A DNA stretch of 64,000 nt, from NCBI GenBank assembly GCA_041392845.1, contig JAWKLG010000015.1, positions 110,362 to 174,361 of the forward strand, written 5' to 3'. This DNA is from JAGQWW01 sp041392845 (GTDB lineage: Bacteria; Bacteroidota; Bacteroidia; Chitinophagales; Saprospiraceae). The position numbers and the translations under genes are program-made. Under the pieces are notes generated by a model that was given only the letters and a program-made list of their open reading frames with translations, searched no databases and was not told the DNA's origin. The first letter of the stretch is position 1. Each line of letters begins with the position of its first letter. This document shows positions 28,962 through 37,093 of this stretch, in pieces.

Positions 28962-28969
28962 CAAATTTA
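28962..28969 (-). promoter_or_regulatory. Predicted surE-trmD -7 promoter box
   Basis: Minus-strand TAAATTTG is an exact consensus match placing a start site about 24 nt before the surE ATG. A TTTG lies upstream at a shorter than usual spacing (14 nt). The divergent holA gene has only a near match (TATTTTCG, 29006-29013) abutting its ATG. Confidence 0.4.
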
Positions 28970-29017
28970 TACATTAAAAAAGGCAAAGGGTTAAAGTGAA
29001 GTCGCTATTTTCGCCCC

Positions 29018-30031
29018 ATGACACATTTAGACATTCTAAAGGAGCTCAAGAGTGGTACTTATAAGCCGGTCTACTTCCTGCACGGTGAGGAATCTTATTT
29101 CATCGATATGGTTTGTGATTATATTGAAGACAAAGTCCTTTCTGATGCTGAAAAAGGATTCAACCAAACCGTACTTTATGGGAAGGAAGCCAATTATCAA
29201 TTGGTTGTTGATAATGCTTCAAGGTATCCGATGATGTCACCTTACCAGGTGGTTATTCTAAAGGAGGCACAGGAAATGAAAGATTTGGAGGACCTTGTCA
29301 AGTATGTTGAAAACCCACTTGCTTCTACCTTGTTGGTTATTTGCTATAAACATAAAACATTCAACAAGTTCAAAGGTAAATTTGGAAAGGCCATTCAAAA
29401 AAAGGCTGTTATACTAGAATCCAAAAAATTATATGACAATCAAATTGCGGATTGGGTAAGGGATTATTTAAAAAAAGGAAAATTACTTGCAGAAGCTGAA
29501 ACCAGCCATCTGATAGCAGAATATCTCGGGAATGACCTTTCTAAAGTAAGTAATGAGCTGGACAAGTTAATACTTAACCTGCCCGAGGGTTCCAAGGTTA
29601 CACCTGTAGAAGTTGAAAAACACATCGGGATTAGCAAGGATTATAATGTTTTTGAATTTCAAAAAGCCATAGCCTCCAGACAAATACAAAAAGCAAACAG
29701 AATAGCAAATTACTTCACTGCAAATGAAAGGAAGAATCCACTGGTAATGATTATTTCCAGCTTGAGCGGATTCTTTTCAAAAGTCTACATGCTGCAACAT
29801 CTAAAAGGCAAAAGCCAGGATGAAATCTTAAGAATAATGAAATTCCGATCTGCCTGGTTTTTAAAAGATTATCAACAAGCAGCGAGTATTTACGCTCCTC
29901 ATCAGGTTGAGAATATAATTTCGACATTGAAAGAATATGATTTGAAATCAAAAGGAGTTGATTTCAACAACACAAATGCACCCGAAGGAGCATTATTGAA
30001 GGAATTACTCTGGAAGATCCTCCATCCCTGA
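29018..30031 (+). CDS. holA: DNA polymerase III subunit delta
   Basis: Opens the sliding clamp as part of the clamp loader in DNA replication. It has 337 residues with the family start (about 1-40, DILKELKSGTYKPVYFLHGEE). The degenerate ATPase domain follows (VVILKEAQEMKDLEDLVKY), then HIGISKDYNVFEFQKAI and the helical C-terminal domain. It lacks Walker motifs, as normal for delta. It is divergent from surE and its last 27 bp overlap the convergent CPBP protease gene. Confidence 0.93.
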   Translation: MTHLDILKELKSGTYKPVYFLHGEESYFIDMVCDYIEDKVLSDAEKGFNQTVLYGKEANYQLVVDNASRYPMMSPYQVVILKEAQEMKDLEDLVKYVENPLASTLLVICYKHKTFNKFKGKFGKAIQKKAVILESKKLYDNQIADWVRDYLKKGKLLAEAETSHLIAEYLGNDLSKVSNELDKLILNLPEGSKVTPVEVEKHIGISKDYNVFEFQKAIASRQIQKANRIANYFTANERKNPLVMIISSLSGFFSKVYMLQHLKGKSQDEILRIMKFRSAWFLKDYQQAASIYAPHQVENIISTLKEYDLKSKGVDFNNTNAPEGALLKELLWKILHP

Positions 30032-30754
30032 TGATTTTGCCGCTTCCGGATCCCAAAAAACAAGGCCAAGTAATCCACTCAGTAGATTTACCAAAAAATG
30101 CAAAACAATTGGAATAAGCAGGGAACCTGTCAATAATAATATGGTGGCAAAAACCGTAGCCAATAGCGCAATCTTTAATACAGCTTCCCATCCTTGATAA
30201 ATATGCGAGGATGCAAAAATTACAGATGGCAACAATACTACCAGAAAATACCCATGCAAATCATTGTCTACAAATTGAAGCAGGTAATGAATTAAAAAAC
30301 CTCGAAAAAGTATTTCTTCACAAATAGCTGCCGTGAAAACCACAATTAAAAACCCGGAAAACTCCTTCAAGTTAGTTGGTAAAAATGGCGTATACTTTGA
30401 CCATTCTTCATTCCTTTGTTTTCTGGCTTTTTTATTTCTAACCTGCCACCATGCATCCAGTATATAGGCAAATAAAAATGCACCCACCAATATCCAAATA
30501 AGATTTGCCCTTTCCAGATTAGGAATTCGTAAGCCTATATCATATAAAGTTTTTCCGGAAAACCACCAAATTAGAAGCAGGATTACGGTAAGAATCCATT
30601 GTGAAGCAGAATTAGCCAGGTAGATTTTAAATTTTTCATTGGAAGTAAGAGGATCTCCGTCTTCAAAAATTTTCCCAGATAAGAATGATTGTAATGGAAT
30701 AACAACCATCAAAAAGAAAGCAGCTAAATGTTCAAGAAAACTGGGATCATGCAT
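30005..30754 (-). CDS. CPBP family intramembrane glutamic-type protease
   Basis: A 249-residue multi-pass membrane protein with about seven hydrophobic helices. The family motifs are EEILFRG (motif 1, near 145), a conserved SSHIYQG (motif 2, near 190) and LHFLVNL (motif 3, near 227). Relatives (Rce1/CAAX-like) cleave prenylated or bacteriocin-related substrates; the substrate here is unknown. It lies 19 bp downstream of the 599-residue T9SS gene and is probably cotranscribed with it. The 3' end overlaps holA tail to tail. Confidence 0.9.
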   Translation of the reverse strand: MHDPSFLEHLAAFFLMVVIPLQSFLSGKIFEDGDPLTSNEKFKIYLANSASQWILTVILLLIWWFSGKTLYDIGLRIPNLERANLIWILVGAFLFAYILDAWWQVRNKKARKQRNEEWSKYTPFLPTNLKEFSGFLIVVFTAAICEEILFRGFLIHYLLQFVDNDLHGYFLVVLLPSVIFASSHIYQGWEAVLKIALLATVFATILLLTGSLLIPIVLHFLVNLLSGLLGLVFWDPEAAKSSGMEDLPE

Positions 30755-30773
30755 AAAAAGAGTAGAATTTCGC

Positions 30774-32573
30774 CTAAATCTTCAAAAAAGACCCAAAGCT
30801 TATGGAATTGGAATCTACCAATCGCACAAAATACCTTCCGGGTGCTAATTTTGAAACGTCAATATCTTCTTCCTGTTTAAAATCAATTAAAAACTTTACC
30901 AAAATTCCTTCCACGTTAAAAATAGCCACCTGATTTGTTAATTGAAAACTGCCATTTCGTATCCGAATAATATTGGATGAAGGGTTGGGATAAAAGCTTA
31001 AAGCCTCATAGGTAATCAAATTCCTGGTACTACTGAAGCAATCTACATTCGGATTCCAGGCAATGTTACTATCAAAGAAGGAAGAACAACCGCTTATGGT
31101 GTCAGTTATCATCAATCCGTATGTCCCTGAACTGCGGGCACAAACCGAAAGGCCGGTTTCATCAGGAAGAATATCTCCATTTAAAAACCATTGAAAATGC
31201 CATGATGGCAATATTCCCGATGTGTCCGTATATACTAATTCATTATTATCATTGATAAAAAATGGCGTTGGCGGGTAACTTTCAGCCAATACATTTATAG
31301 AATCAGACCGTGCAAAGCAGCCTGTAGAGCTGTTAGTAAAAACATTATAATAGGACCCAGGGAGCTCAACCAAAAGGGAATCAGAATTTTCTATAAAATT
31401 AGATTCGAAAAACCAGTCCACGAAAATGCCGCTTGTTGTAAGGTAAAAGGAATCTTGGCAATTCAACTGTAAGGCATTAGGAAAAAAGGGCACCGGGTCA
31501 GGACTTTTGAAAACAGAAATGGTATCAAAGTCATTGATTTCCAAGACCGGGTGAAAAATAACGGGTATTACAGTCAAATTTCCATTTCTTAGTGTATCTA
31601 CATTTTCCCTTTTTAAAGCCACCTCACCACAAAAATCATCACTTCCGCCCAGGCCGGTATCATCATCCCAAACTTCAATGGTATATGCCGTGTCCAGCAG
31701 TTCAAAATCAAGACTAAAACTGGTTGGTACGGACGCATCTGATTTGGTTTCGGAGGTATAAACCCTATTTCCCAATTCATCTTTTAAAACGAAGTATAAA
31801 TCAGGATTTCCGGAAATAAATGGTGGAAAGGCAAAATCCGAACAGCCTACCTCTAAAACTCTAAGCGCATTGAATTGATAAGAGCTGGTATCAATTATTG
31901 CTTGAAAACGGACAATGTACTCAACGGTATCTTTGAATATCATTGGACCGGGATTTTCTTCCATGCTGGTAAGTCCATTTCCAAACTCCCAGAAATAAGA
32001 AAATCCGGCCATCCCATTGCTCTGAATATTGTTTACAAACACCACATTCAGACTATCGCAACCAATATTATTGAACAACACTAAAGGATCACCAGCGGGT
32101 AGTTCAGGTAATATTTCAAGAGGAAAAGTAAACGCGGATTCTTGCTGAATTCCAAAAACAGAGGCAGTCAAGTTCACCTCCACCAGAAAATATCCGGTCA
32201 CTTCCGGCGTCCCACAAATTCTTAGGCAGCCATCGGTTTGATTCGAAGGATTAAAAAGTGTTTGGTTGATTTCCCAATTTAACCCGAGAGGTACATTAGA
32301 AAGGCCATTTATCTTGATTTCGTCAATTGGAAGTCCACCAGGAACGCTAGGATCCAAAACACTAACCGGCGTTGTCGACTTAGGCAAACGAAAACTTATA
32401 TTGAAATCATACGAACGATTTTTAAATCCAATTTCAGCATCCTGAAGAAAAACGGTATCGGAAGGAAGGTTGTTGGGCAGGTCGATGGTACACCCAGGAC
32501 ATCCCGTTTGAGCTGCTACTACTGTACGAATAATCAGGAAGAGTAATAAAATGCAAGAAAATCGGAGGGACAT
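30774..32573 (-). CDS. T9SS-secreted Ig/PKD-domain protein
   Basis: A 599-residue secreted protein with a signal peptide (1-21). A putative-Ig domain (about 50-155) has the GL..G......N...GC..I.GTP pattern also found in the next gene. A PKD-like domain follows (about 165-240, FSYFWEFGNGL). A C2-like acidic domain (about 245-325) reads LYFVLKDELGN then VWDDDTGLGGSDD. Two short Ig-like modules follow and a type A T9SS tail ends the protein (about 520-599, FYPNPSSNIIRI). The ATG at 32573 directly follows a hairpin. A surface-binding role is inferred only from domains. Confidence 0.8.
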   Translation of the reverse strand: MSLRFSCILLLFLIIRTVVAAQTGCPGCTIDLPNNLPSDTVFLQDAEIGFKNRSYDFNISFRLPKSTTPVSVLDPSVPGGLPIDEIKINGLSNVPLGLNWEINQTLFNPSNQTDGCLRICGTPEVTGYFLVEVNLTASVFGIQQESAFTFPLEILPELPAGDPLVLFNNIGCDSLNVVFVNNIQSNGMAGFSYFWEFGNGLTSMEENPGPMIFKDTVEYIVRFQAIIDTSSYQFNALRVLEVGCSDFAFPPFISGNPDLYFVLKDELGNRVYTSETKSDASVPTSFSLDFELLDTAYTIEVWDDDTGLGGSDDFCGEVALKRENVDTLRNGNLTVIPVIFHPVLEINDFDTISVFKSPDPVPFFPNALQLNCQDSFYLTTSGIFVDWFFESNFIENSDSLLVELPGSYYNVFTNSSTGCFARSDSINVLAESYPPTPFFINDNNELVYTDTSGILPSWHFQWFLNGDILPDETGLSVCARSSGTYGLMITDTISGCSSFFDSNIAWNPNVDCFSSTRNLITYEALSFYPNPSSNIIRIRNGSFQLTNQVAIFNVEGILVKFLIDFKQEEDIDVSKLAPGRYFVRLVDSNSISFGSFLKI

Positions 32574-32581
32574 ATGATAAA

Positions 32582-32616
32582 GAAAGGGTAGCCGGTTTGG
32601 GCTACCCTTATTTTTT
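32582..32616. terminator. Hairpin between the two T9SS genes, 9 nt before a start codon
   Basis: A 10-bp perfect stem (32582-32591 with 32598-32607, arm aagggtagcc) is flanked by T-rich sequence on both strands. On the transcribed minus strand it could end the 271-residue gene's message. Its position right before the next ATG would also let it block translation. Confidence 0.6.
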
Positions 32617-32620
32617 TTAA

Positions 32621-33436
32621 TTATTTTACAATAGAAAATCTACCACTGATAATTCCATTTTCATTTGACAGGGAGTAATAATACAAACCTGAATTCATTT
32701 GACTTCCGTCAATTTCAATTCTATTCGTTCCTTCAATGATTCGAACCTGTTGGGTTTTTAGAATTTCACCAGTTAATCCATAGATATTAAGCACGAGTTC
32801 CTCATTTGCATAAGAACTAACTTGTAAAATAGCCTGATCTGAAAATGGATTTGGCAAAACCTGGGTATCCACATAATCCTTCAATACATTTTTGGAAGAA
32901 ACTGTTGCACAGTTATTAAATGACTCCTCACGTACAACCAAATTATACTTTCCTGTAATAAAGCTTCCATCAGGTAATACAAAGTTCAATGGCATAGGAG
33001 AACCATTTGCAAAAATCTGAACTGAAATCTTTAAATCATATTCTCCAACCAAGGATGGATTCGTAATTGTTCCATACAAATCGATACATCCCAAAGTATT
33101 TTTTTCAAATACACAATTGGGTGGATTACAAGCATAACTAACTCCAGTTGGCAATCCTACAATTCCACCTACAACCGGGATACGGATACTATCCATTGGA
33201 ACAGTTGCGATTCCAAGCGAAAAAGTATCGCCCACTACAGCTGAAAAAACGAAATCAAAGGGTGTATTTATACAAGCTGTATCATTTATACCACCGTCTG
33301 GAAAATCAGTTGGATCGTAAGGAGGTGGTTGAACCGGGAAATCCGCATTTGCAAGGGTACTGTCAGGAACGCAGTTCTGCGCTTGCAAGGATATTCCAAA
33401 TAAGAAAAGCACAAAAAGGGTAAAAATTTGCTTCAT
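32621..33436 (-). CDS. T9SS-secreted protein with putative Ig domain
   Basis: A 271-residue secreted protein with a signal peptide (1-19). One Ig-like domain (about 45-175) has GLPTGVSYACNPPNCVF then LGCIDLYGTITNP, a combination common in T9SS proteins of this phylum. A type A sorting tail ends it (about 192-271, VLPNPFSDQAIL). It resembles the N-terminal domain of the adjacent 599-residue protein, so the two genes look like a duplicated and diverged pair. No enzyme motif is visible. Confidence 0.8.
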   Translation of the reverse strand: MKQIFTLFVLFLFGISLQAQNCVPDSTLANADFPVQPPPYDPTDFPDGGINDTACINTPFDFVFSAVVGDTFSLGIATVPMDSIRIPVVGGIVGLPTGVSYACNPPNCVFEKNTLGCIDLYGTITNPSLVGEYDLKISVQIFANGSPMPLNFVLPDGSFITGKYNLVVREESFNNCATVSSKNVLKDYVDTQVLPNPFSDQAILQVSSYANEELVLNIYGLTGEILKTQQVRIIEGTNRIEIDGSQMNSGLYYYSLSNENGIISGRFSIVK

Positions 33437-33757
33437 AAGGTAATTGTTATTAGGCTTTTGAAATTACATTTTAAAAATCTCGCTATACTTGGGTGAATTT
33501 ACCATTTATTTGAAAATAGGAACCAAAAACAATTATTATTAACGCTGTGAAATCAAAAACCGAAATCTGAATGACTAATTTTTCCACTTCAGTTTACAAA
33601 TCCTCCCGTTCAACAGTTTATTCTTGTCGGGCGATTTTTCTAGTGCCATATTTGACTCGTCAAAAGCACTAATTGAAATCATTGCAGTCGAAACCTTATA
33701 TTCATAAGTTCGTCTTATTTTTGAAAAAAATAGTGTTAACCTGAAATTCAAAAACAA
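33437..33757. other. Divergent intergenic region, 321 bp
   Basis: AT-rich sequence between the divergent Ig-protein gene and the cytochrome gene. A -7 box TATTTTTG (33716-33723) fits the + strand gene. I see no hairpin of note, RNA gene or credible ORF here. Confidence 0.5.
33716..33723 (+). promoter_or_regulatory. Predicted -7 promoter box of the cytochrome/YceI cluster
   Basis: TATTTTTG is an exact TAnnTTTG match, 34 nt before the ATG at 33758. No clear -33 element accompanies it. Confidence 0.4.
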
Positions 33758-34138
33758 ATGACCCAATTATTCTTTCGACTTTTCATCCTTGCAGTTTTAG
33801 GCATTGCAGCGCTTCCCGGATGTTATTATGACAATGAAGAAGATCTGTTTGGGGGCTCCGACTCTAATTGCGATACGACCAATGTCACCTTTGCTGCAGA
33901 CGTTAATCCGATAATCATCAGCAGATGTTATCAATGCCATGAAAATGGCGCAGAAGGGGGTGGAATCATACTCGCGAGTTATGCCCAAATCAAACCATGG
34001 ATTGACAACGGAAGATTAATAGGCTCCATAAAACAACTGGCTGGTTTTTCACCTATGCCTAAATCAGCTTCGAAAATACCCGACTGTGAAATCAACACCA
34101 TAGAAGCCTGGATTAACTCAGGTTATCCAGACAATTAA
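33758..34138 (+). CDS. Small c-type cytochrome-like lipoprotein
   Basis: A 126-residue exported protein with a lipoprotein signal peptide ending LPGC (Cys22). A single heme-attachment motif is CYQCH (about 57-61), preceded by ADVNPIIISR. A likely axial Met is in FSPMPKSASK (about 97). The C-terminal helix EINTIEAWINSGYPDN is typical of these short Bacteroidota cytochromes. It probably transfers electrons at the outer or periplasmic membrane face. It heads a same-strand cluster, with the OB-fold gene 26 bp downstream. Confidence 0.85.
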   Translation: MTQLFFRLFILAVLGIAALPGCYYDNEEDLFGGSDSNCDTTNVTFAADVNPIIISRCYQCHENGAEGGGIILASYAQIKPWIDNGRLIGSIKQLAGFSPMPKSASKIPDCEINTIEAWINSGYPDN

Positions 34139-34164
34139 GAAATGTAATTTTAAAACCGAACCCA

Positions 34165-34578
34165 ATGAAAAAGGCGCTAGTAATTATTTTAGCACTTGCT
34201 GTTGTAGGTGGTTTCTTCGGATACCGTATGTACAATAAACCTCACAAAGACATGACTGCAGCAGAGAGTGACCTAAAAGTAAGTGCAGAAGATTTACTTT
34301 CTTCTTTTGAAAATGATGAGGCCAATGCCAATGAAAAATACAATGATAAAGTTGTAGAGGTTTCAGGCACCGTTGCAGATGTTTCAAAAGATGAGGACGG
34401 CAATACTAAAGTTACCCTCGATGCCGGAGATCCGCTTGGAGGCGTTATTTGCCAGCTAGACAATTTATCTGACCACAAAAGACTTGAATTTCCACTTGGG
34501 GAAAAGGTCGCATTCAAAGGTCTTTGCACAGGATATTTAATGGATGTGGTACTGGTCAGATGTGTAGAAGTACAATAA
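34165..34578 (+). CDS. Membrane-anchored OB-fold (tRNA_anti-like) protein
   Basis: A 137-residue protein with an N-terminal membrane anchor or uncleaved signal (about 4-22) and a periplasmic OB-fold (about 55-137). The OB-fold shows KVVEVSGTVADVSKDEDGN, VTLDAGDPLGGVICQL and VAFKGLCTGYLMDVVL. This matches the tRNA_anti-like family, which is named for its fold; nucleic acid binding in the periplasm is unlikely. It is cotranscribed with the flanking cytochrome and YceI genes (26 and 20 bp gaps). Confidence 0.75.
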   Translation: MKKALVIILALAVVGGFFGYRMYNKPHKDMTAAESDLKVSAEDLLSSFENDEANANEKYNDKVVEVSGTVADVSKDEDGNTKVTLDAGDPLGGVICQLDNLSDHKRLEFPLGEKVAFKGLCTGYLMDVVLVRCVEVQ

Positions 34579-34598
34579 TCAATAAACCCAAAATCAAT

Positions 34599-35153
34599 AT
34601 GAAAAAGACAGTAATCATCACCCTGGCAATGATATTTTCTACCGGGATGATTTTTGGACAAAGGTATTTTACCAAAGCAGGAAAAGTTAGTTTTTTATCA
34701 GATGCCTCAGTTGAAAAGATTGAAGCGACCACCAATACAGGAACTTGTGTTCTTGATGCTTCCTCTGGTAAAATAGAATTTGCCGTATTAATAAAATCCT
34801 TTCAATTTGAAAAGGCTCTGATGCAGGAACACTTCAATGAGAATTACATGGAATCTTCCAAATTTCCTAAAGGAGTTTTCAAAGGACAAATCAGAGATTG
34901 GAGTAAAATTGATTTATCAAAAGATGGAACTTACAAAGGAACTGCAACAGGTTCTTTGACCATTCATGGAGAAACCAAAGAAGTGGAAGTTCCTGTAAAT
35001 TTCAAAGTTAAAAATGGAACGCCTTCGGCAGAAGCAGCTTTTTCAGTTGCCCTGGCAGACTACAAAATCGAAATACCGGCTGTAGTTGCAGACAACATCG
35101 CAAAAAATGTTAGCATTGATGTCTCCGTAGATCTTCAGCCCTTGAGCAAATAA
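34599..35153 (+). CDS. YceI family periplasmic lipid-binding-like protein
   Basis: A 184-residue protein from the ATG at 34599, which places a clean signal peptide (1-20, GMIFGQ) at the N-terminus; the longer frame starts inside the previous gene. The YceI lipocalin-like barrel shows TKAGKVSFLSDA, FAVLIKSFQFEKALMQEHFN, and GSLTIHGETKEVEVPV. Relatives bind polyisoprenoids such as quinones. Together with the cytochrome this suggests a periplasmic redox or quinone-related role, which is inference. Confidence 0.85.
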   Translation: MKKTVIITLAMIFSTGMIFGQRYFTKAGKVSFLSDASVEKIEATTNTGTCVLDASSGKIEFAVLIKSFQFEKALMQEHFNENYMESSKFPKGVFKGQIRDWSKIDLSKDGTYKGTATGSLTIHGETKEVEVPVNFKVKNGTPSAEAAFSVALADYKIEIPAVVADNIAKNVSIDVSVDLQPLSK

Positions 35154-35193
35154 TCATTTTAAATGAATAAAAATTAATTGGGTTTTCAGGTGT

Positions 35194-35241
35194 GAAGAAA
35201 GTGTACTTTATTGAAGAATAAAGTGCACTTCTTCTCTTTTT
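35194..35241 (+). terminator. Terminator or attenuator inside the YceI-DUF5777 cluster
   Basis: An 18-bp stem with one bulge and one G-T pair (35194-35212 with 35217-35234) is followed by tctttttat. It starts 40 nt after the yceI stop and 33 nt before the DUF5777 ATG, so it should reduce or block readthrough. Confidence 0.75.
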
Positions 35242-35274
35242 ATGAAAACCTGTAATCCACCAACCAAGCCCATT

Positions 35275-36162
35275 ATGAAAAAACATTACTTTTTATTTTT
35301 GTTCTTTTTCCTTGGCGTTGTTATGGTTCACGCCCAGGATGACGATTTGCTTTCTTTAATCGAGGAAGAACCCGTCACGGATTATGCAACTGCAAGTTTT
35401 AAAACCAACAGGGTTGTAAACCTTCATTCGCTGGAAAATACTGCAAAAGGAGTCTTTGACTTTAAAATTTCTCACCGTTTCAATACCATTGATCAGGGTT
35501 TTTATGACTGGTTTGGTCTGGATGGTGCTACCATTAGAATTGGTGGAGATTTTGGAATAACTGATCAACTACAAATTGGAATCGGAAGGAGTACCATTAA
35601 TAAAACTTATGACGGTTATGTCAAATACAAGTTTTTGAGACAAAGCACCGGTAAAAAAAACATGCCCGTTACAGCAGCTTTTTTTGCGGGAACTGCTTTA
35701 AATACACTTAAGGCTGTTGATCCGGCAAGGAAACCACCTTTTGCAGACCGCTTTGATTTTACCTTCCAGGCCATTATTGGCAGAAAATTCAGTGAAGGTT
35801 TTAGCCTTCAACTTTCTCCGACGCTCGTTCACAGAAACCTGGTTCCTACCAGAGCAGAATCTAATGATGTTTTCGCTTTGGGAATTGGAGCAAGACAAAA
35901 GATTACCAAAAGAGTAGCCATTAACGTGGAATATATCTATGTATTACCGGATCAATTGGATCCCAGATTTACCAATTCTCTTTCCGTAGGATTTGATATT
36001 GAAACCGGAGGACACGTTTTCCAATTACACTTTACCAATAGCCGGGGGATGTTTGAATCCAATTACATTACCCAAACAAATGAAAAATGGTTTGGTAATG
36101 CAGGAGATGCATTAGGTATTCATTTTGGATTTAACATTTCAAGAGTATTTACCGTTTATTAA
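35275..36162 (+). CDS. DUF5777 family outer-membrane beta-barrel protein
   Basis: A 295-residue protein from the ATG at 35275, which begins the signal peptide (MKKHYFLFLFFF to VHAQ). The frame upstream of it starts inside the terminator and is not used. The mature protein is barrel-like with alternating strands (FDFKISHRFNTID, LQIGIGRSTINKTYDGYVKY) and ends ISRVFTVY with a C-terminal aromatic. It matches DUF5777, which in my recollection often sits beside YceI and small cytochromes. Its function is unknown. Confidence 0.75.
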   Translation: MKKHYFLFLFFFLGVVMVHAQDDDLLSLIEEEPVTDYATASFKTNRVVNLHSLENTAKGVFDFKISHRFNTIDQGFYDWFGLDGATIRIGGDFGITDQLQIGIGRSTINKTYDGYVKYKFLRQSTGKKNMPVTAAFFAGTALNTLKAVDPARKPPFADRFDFTFQAIIGRKFSEGFSLQLSPTLVHRNLVPTRAESNDVFALGIGARQKITKRVAINVEYIYVLPDQLDPRFTNSLSVGFDIETGGHVFQLHFTNSRGMFESNYITQTNEKWFGNAGDALGIHFGFNISRVFTVY

Positions 36163-36188
36163 AAAAATCTCCTTCAACATAGAAGAAA

Positions 36189-36230
36189 AAGCGGCTTGTT
36201 CAATTCACATGAACAAGCCGCTTCAATTTT
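36189..36230. terminator. Intrinsic terminator of the DUF5777 gene
   Basis: A perfect 14-bp stem (36189-36202 with 36210-36223, core gcggcttgttca) has A- and T-rich flanks. It lies between the DUF5777 gene and the convergent Crp/Fnr gene and may serve both. Confidence 0.85.
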
Positions 36231-36288
36231 TGAGAACACAATTTGTGAGAAAAACAAACTTTACATATAACTTAAACGAATCTTACAC

Positions 36289-36975
36289 TTAGGCCAATTT
36301 GGCCATATCTCTAACCAAAATCTTTCCTCTGTTGAAATAAATCAAATCAGACTTTCTCAATTCATTCAGAACTAAAGTAACAGTCTGACGGGAAGTACAA
36401 GTTATGTTTGCAATATCCTGATGGGTTAGTGAATGCTTCAACAACATTTCAAAACCAACTTGTCTTCCTCTATTTTTAACTGAATCTTTAATAAAATCAA
36501 TAATTCTGGTACGAGCATCTTTAAAAATAAGTGATTCTAGCTTATTCTCAGCCTTGATCAATCTGTTTCCAAATAGCTGCATCACTCGCTCGCTAAGGCC
36601 AAAATTGGAACGCATCAACTTTTTGAAGTCGTCTACTTTTACTACATACAAGTGCACTTCTTCTTTGAGCGCCTGTGCAAAATCAACCCTCTTTTGCTCA
36701 CCTATTACGCCCAATTCACCGAACATCGCAGTTGGATGAATCAAAGTTTTGATCACTTCTTTTCCATCATCTGAATGGGTAGCGATTTTTACAGTTCCTT
36801 TAGCCAGGAAGAAAACACAATCAGATGCATCATCCAAACTGTAAATAAAACTGTATTTGGGTTTTACACGGTGTTCTACCATTTTTTCCAATTGAAGGAA
36901 TTCCTCTTCAGTGAGCGTTTCGAACAATGGAAAATGAGAAAGAAAAGTCTCTTTAATGTTAAATGCAGTAGTCAT
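36289..36975 (-). CDS. Crp/Fnr family transcriptional regulator
   Basis: A 228-residue DNA-binding regulator started at the ATG at 36975 (MTTAFNIKETF); 18 extra upstream codons lack family similarity. A cyclic-nucleotide-binding-like barrel spans about 15-130 (GTVKIATHSDDGKEVIKTL, MFGELGVIGE). A dimer helix and a winged HTH follow (about 165-225, THQDIANITCTSRQTVTLVLNELRK). No Cys cluster for an Fnr iron-sulfur centre is seen, so the effector is unknown. It is convergent to the cytochrome/YceI/DUF5777 cluster, which could be a target. Confidence 0.92.
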   Translation of the reverse strand: MTTAFNIKETFLSHFPLFETLTEEEFLQLEKMVEHRVKPKYSFIYSLDDASDCVFFLAKGTVKIATHSDDGKEVIKTLIHPTAMFGELGVIGEQKRVDFAQALKEEVHLYVVKVDDFKKLMRSNFGLSERVMQLFGNRLIKAENKLESLIFKDARTRIIDFIKDSVKNRGRQVGFEMLLKHSLTHQDIANITCTSRQTVTLVLNELRKSDLIYFNRGKILVRDMAKLA

Positions 36976-37093
36976 GGCCGTCAATTTAAATTTTACAATT
37001 TCAAAGAATCGCAATGGAATAATTTGCATTCTTTATTAACCAGACACGGATATTTGTGACTACCCCTATGTGAATGATAAAAAAAATAAAAAA

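Noticed and set aside
33575..33766. 63-residue frame on the minus strand in the 33.5 kb gap
   Set aside because: No signal peptide, domain or promoter; it overlaps the predicted promoter and start of the cytochrome gene.
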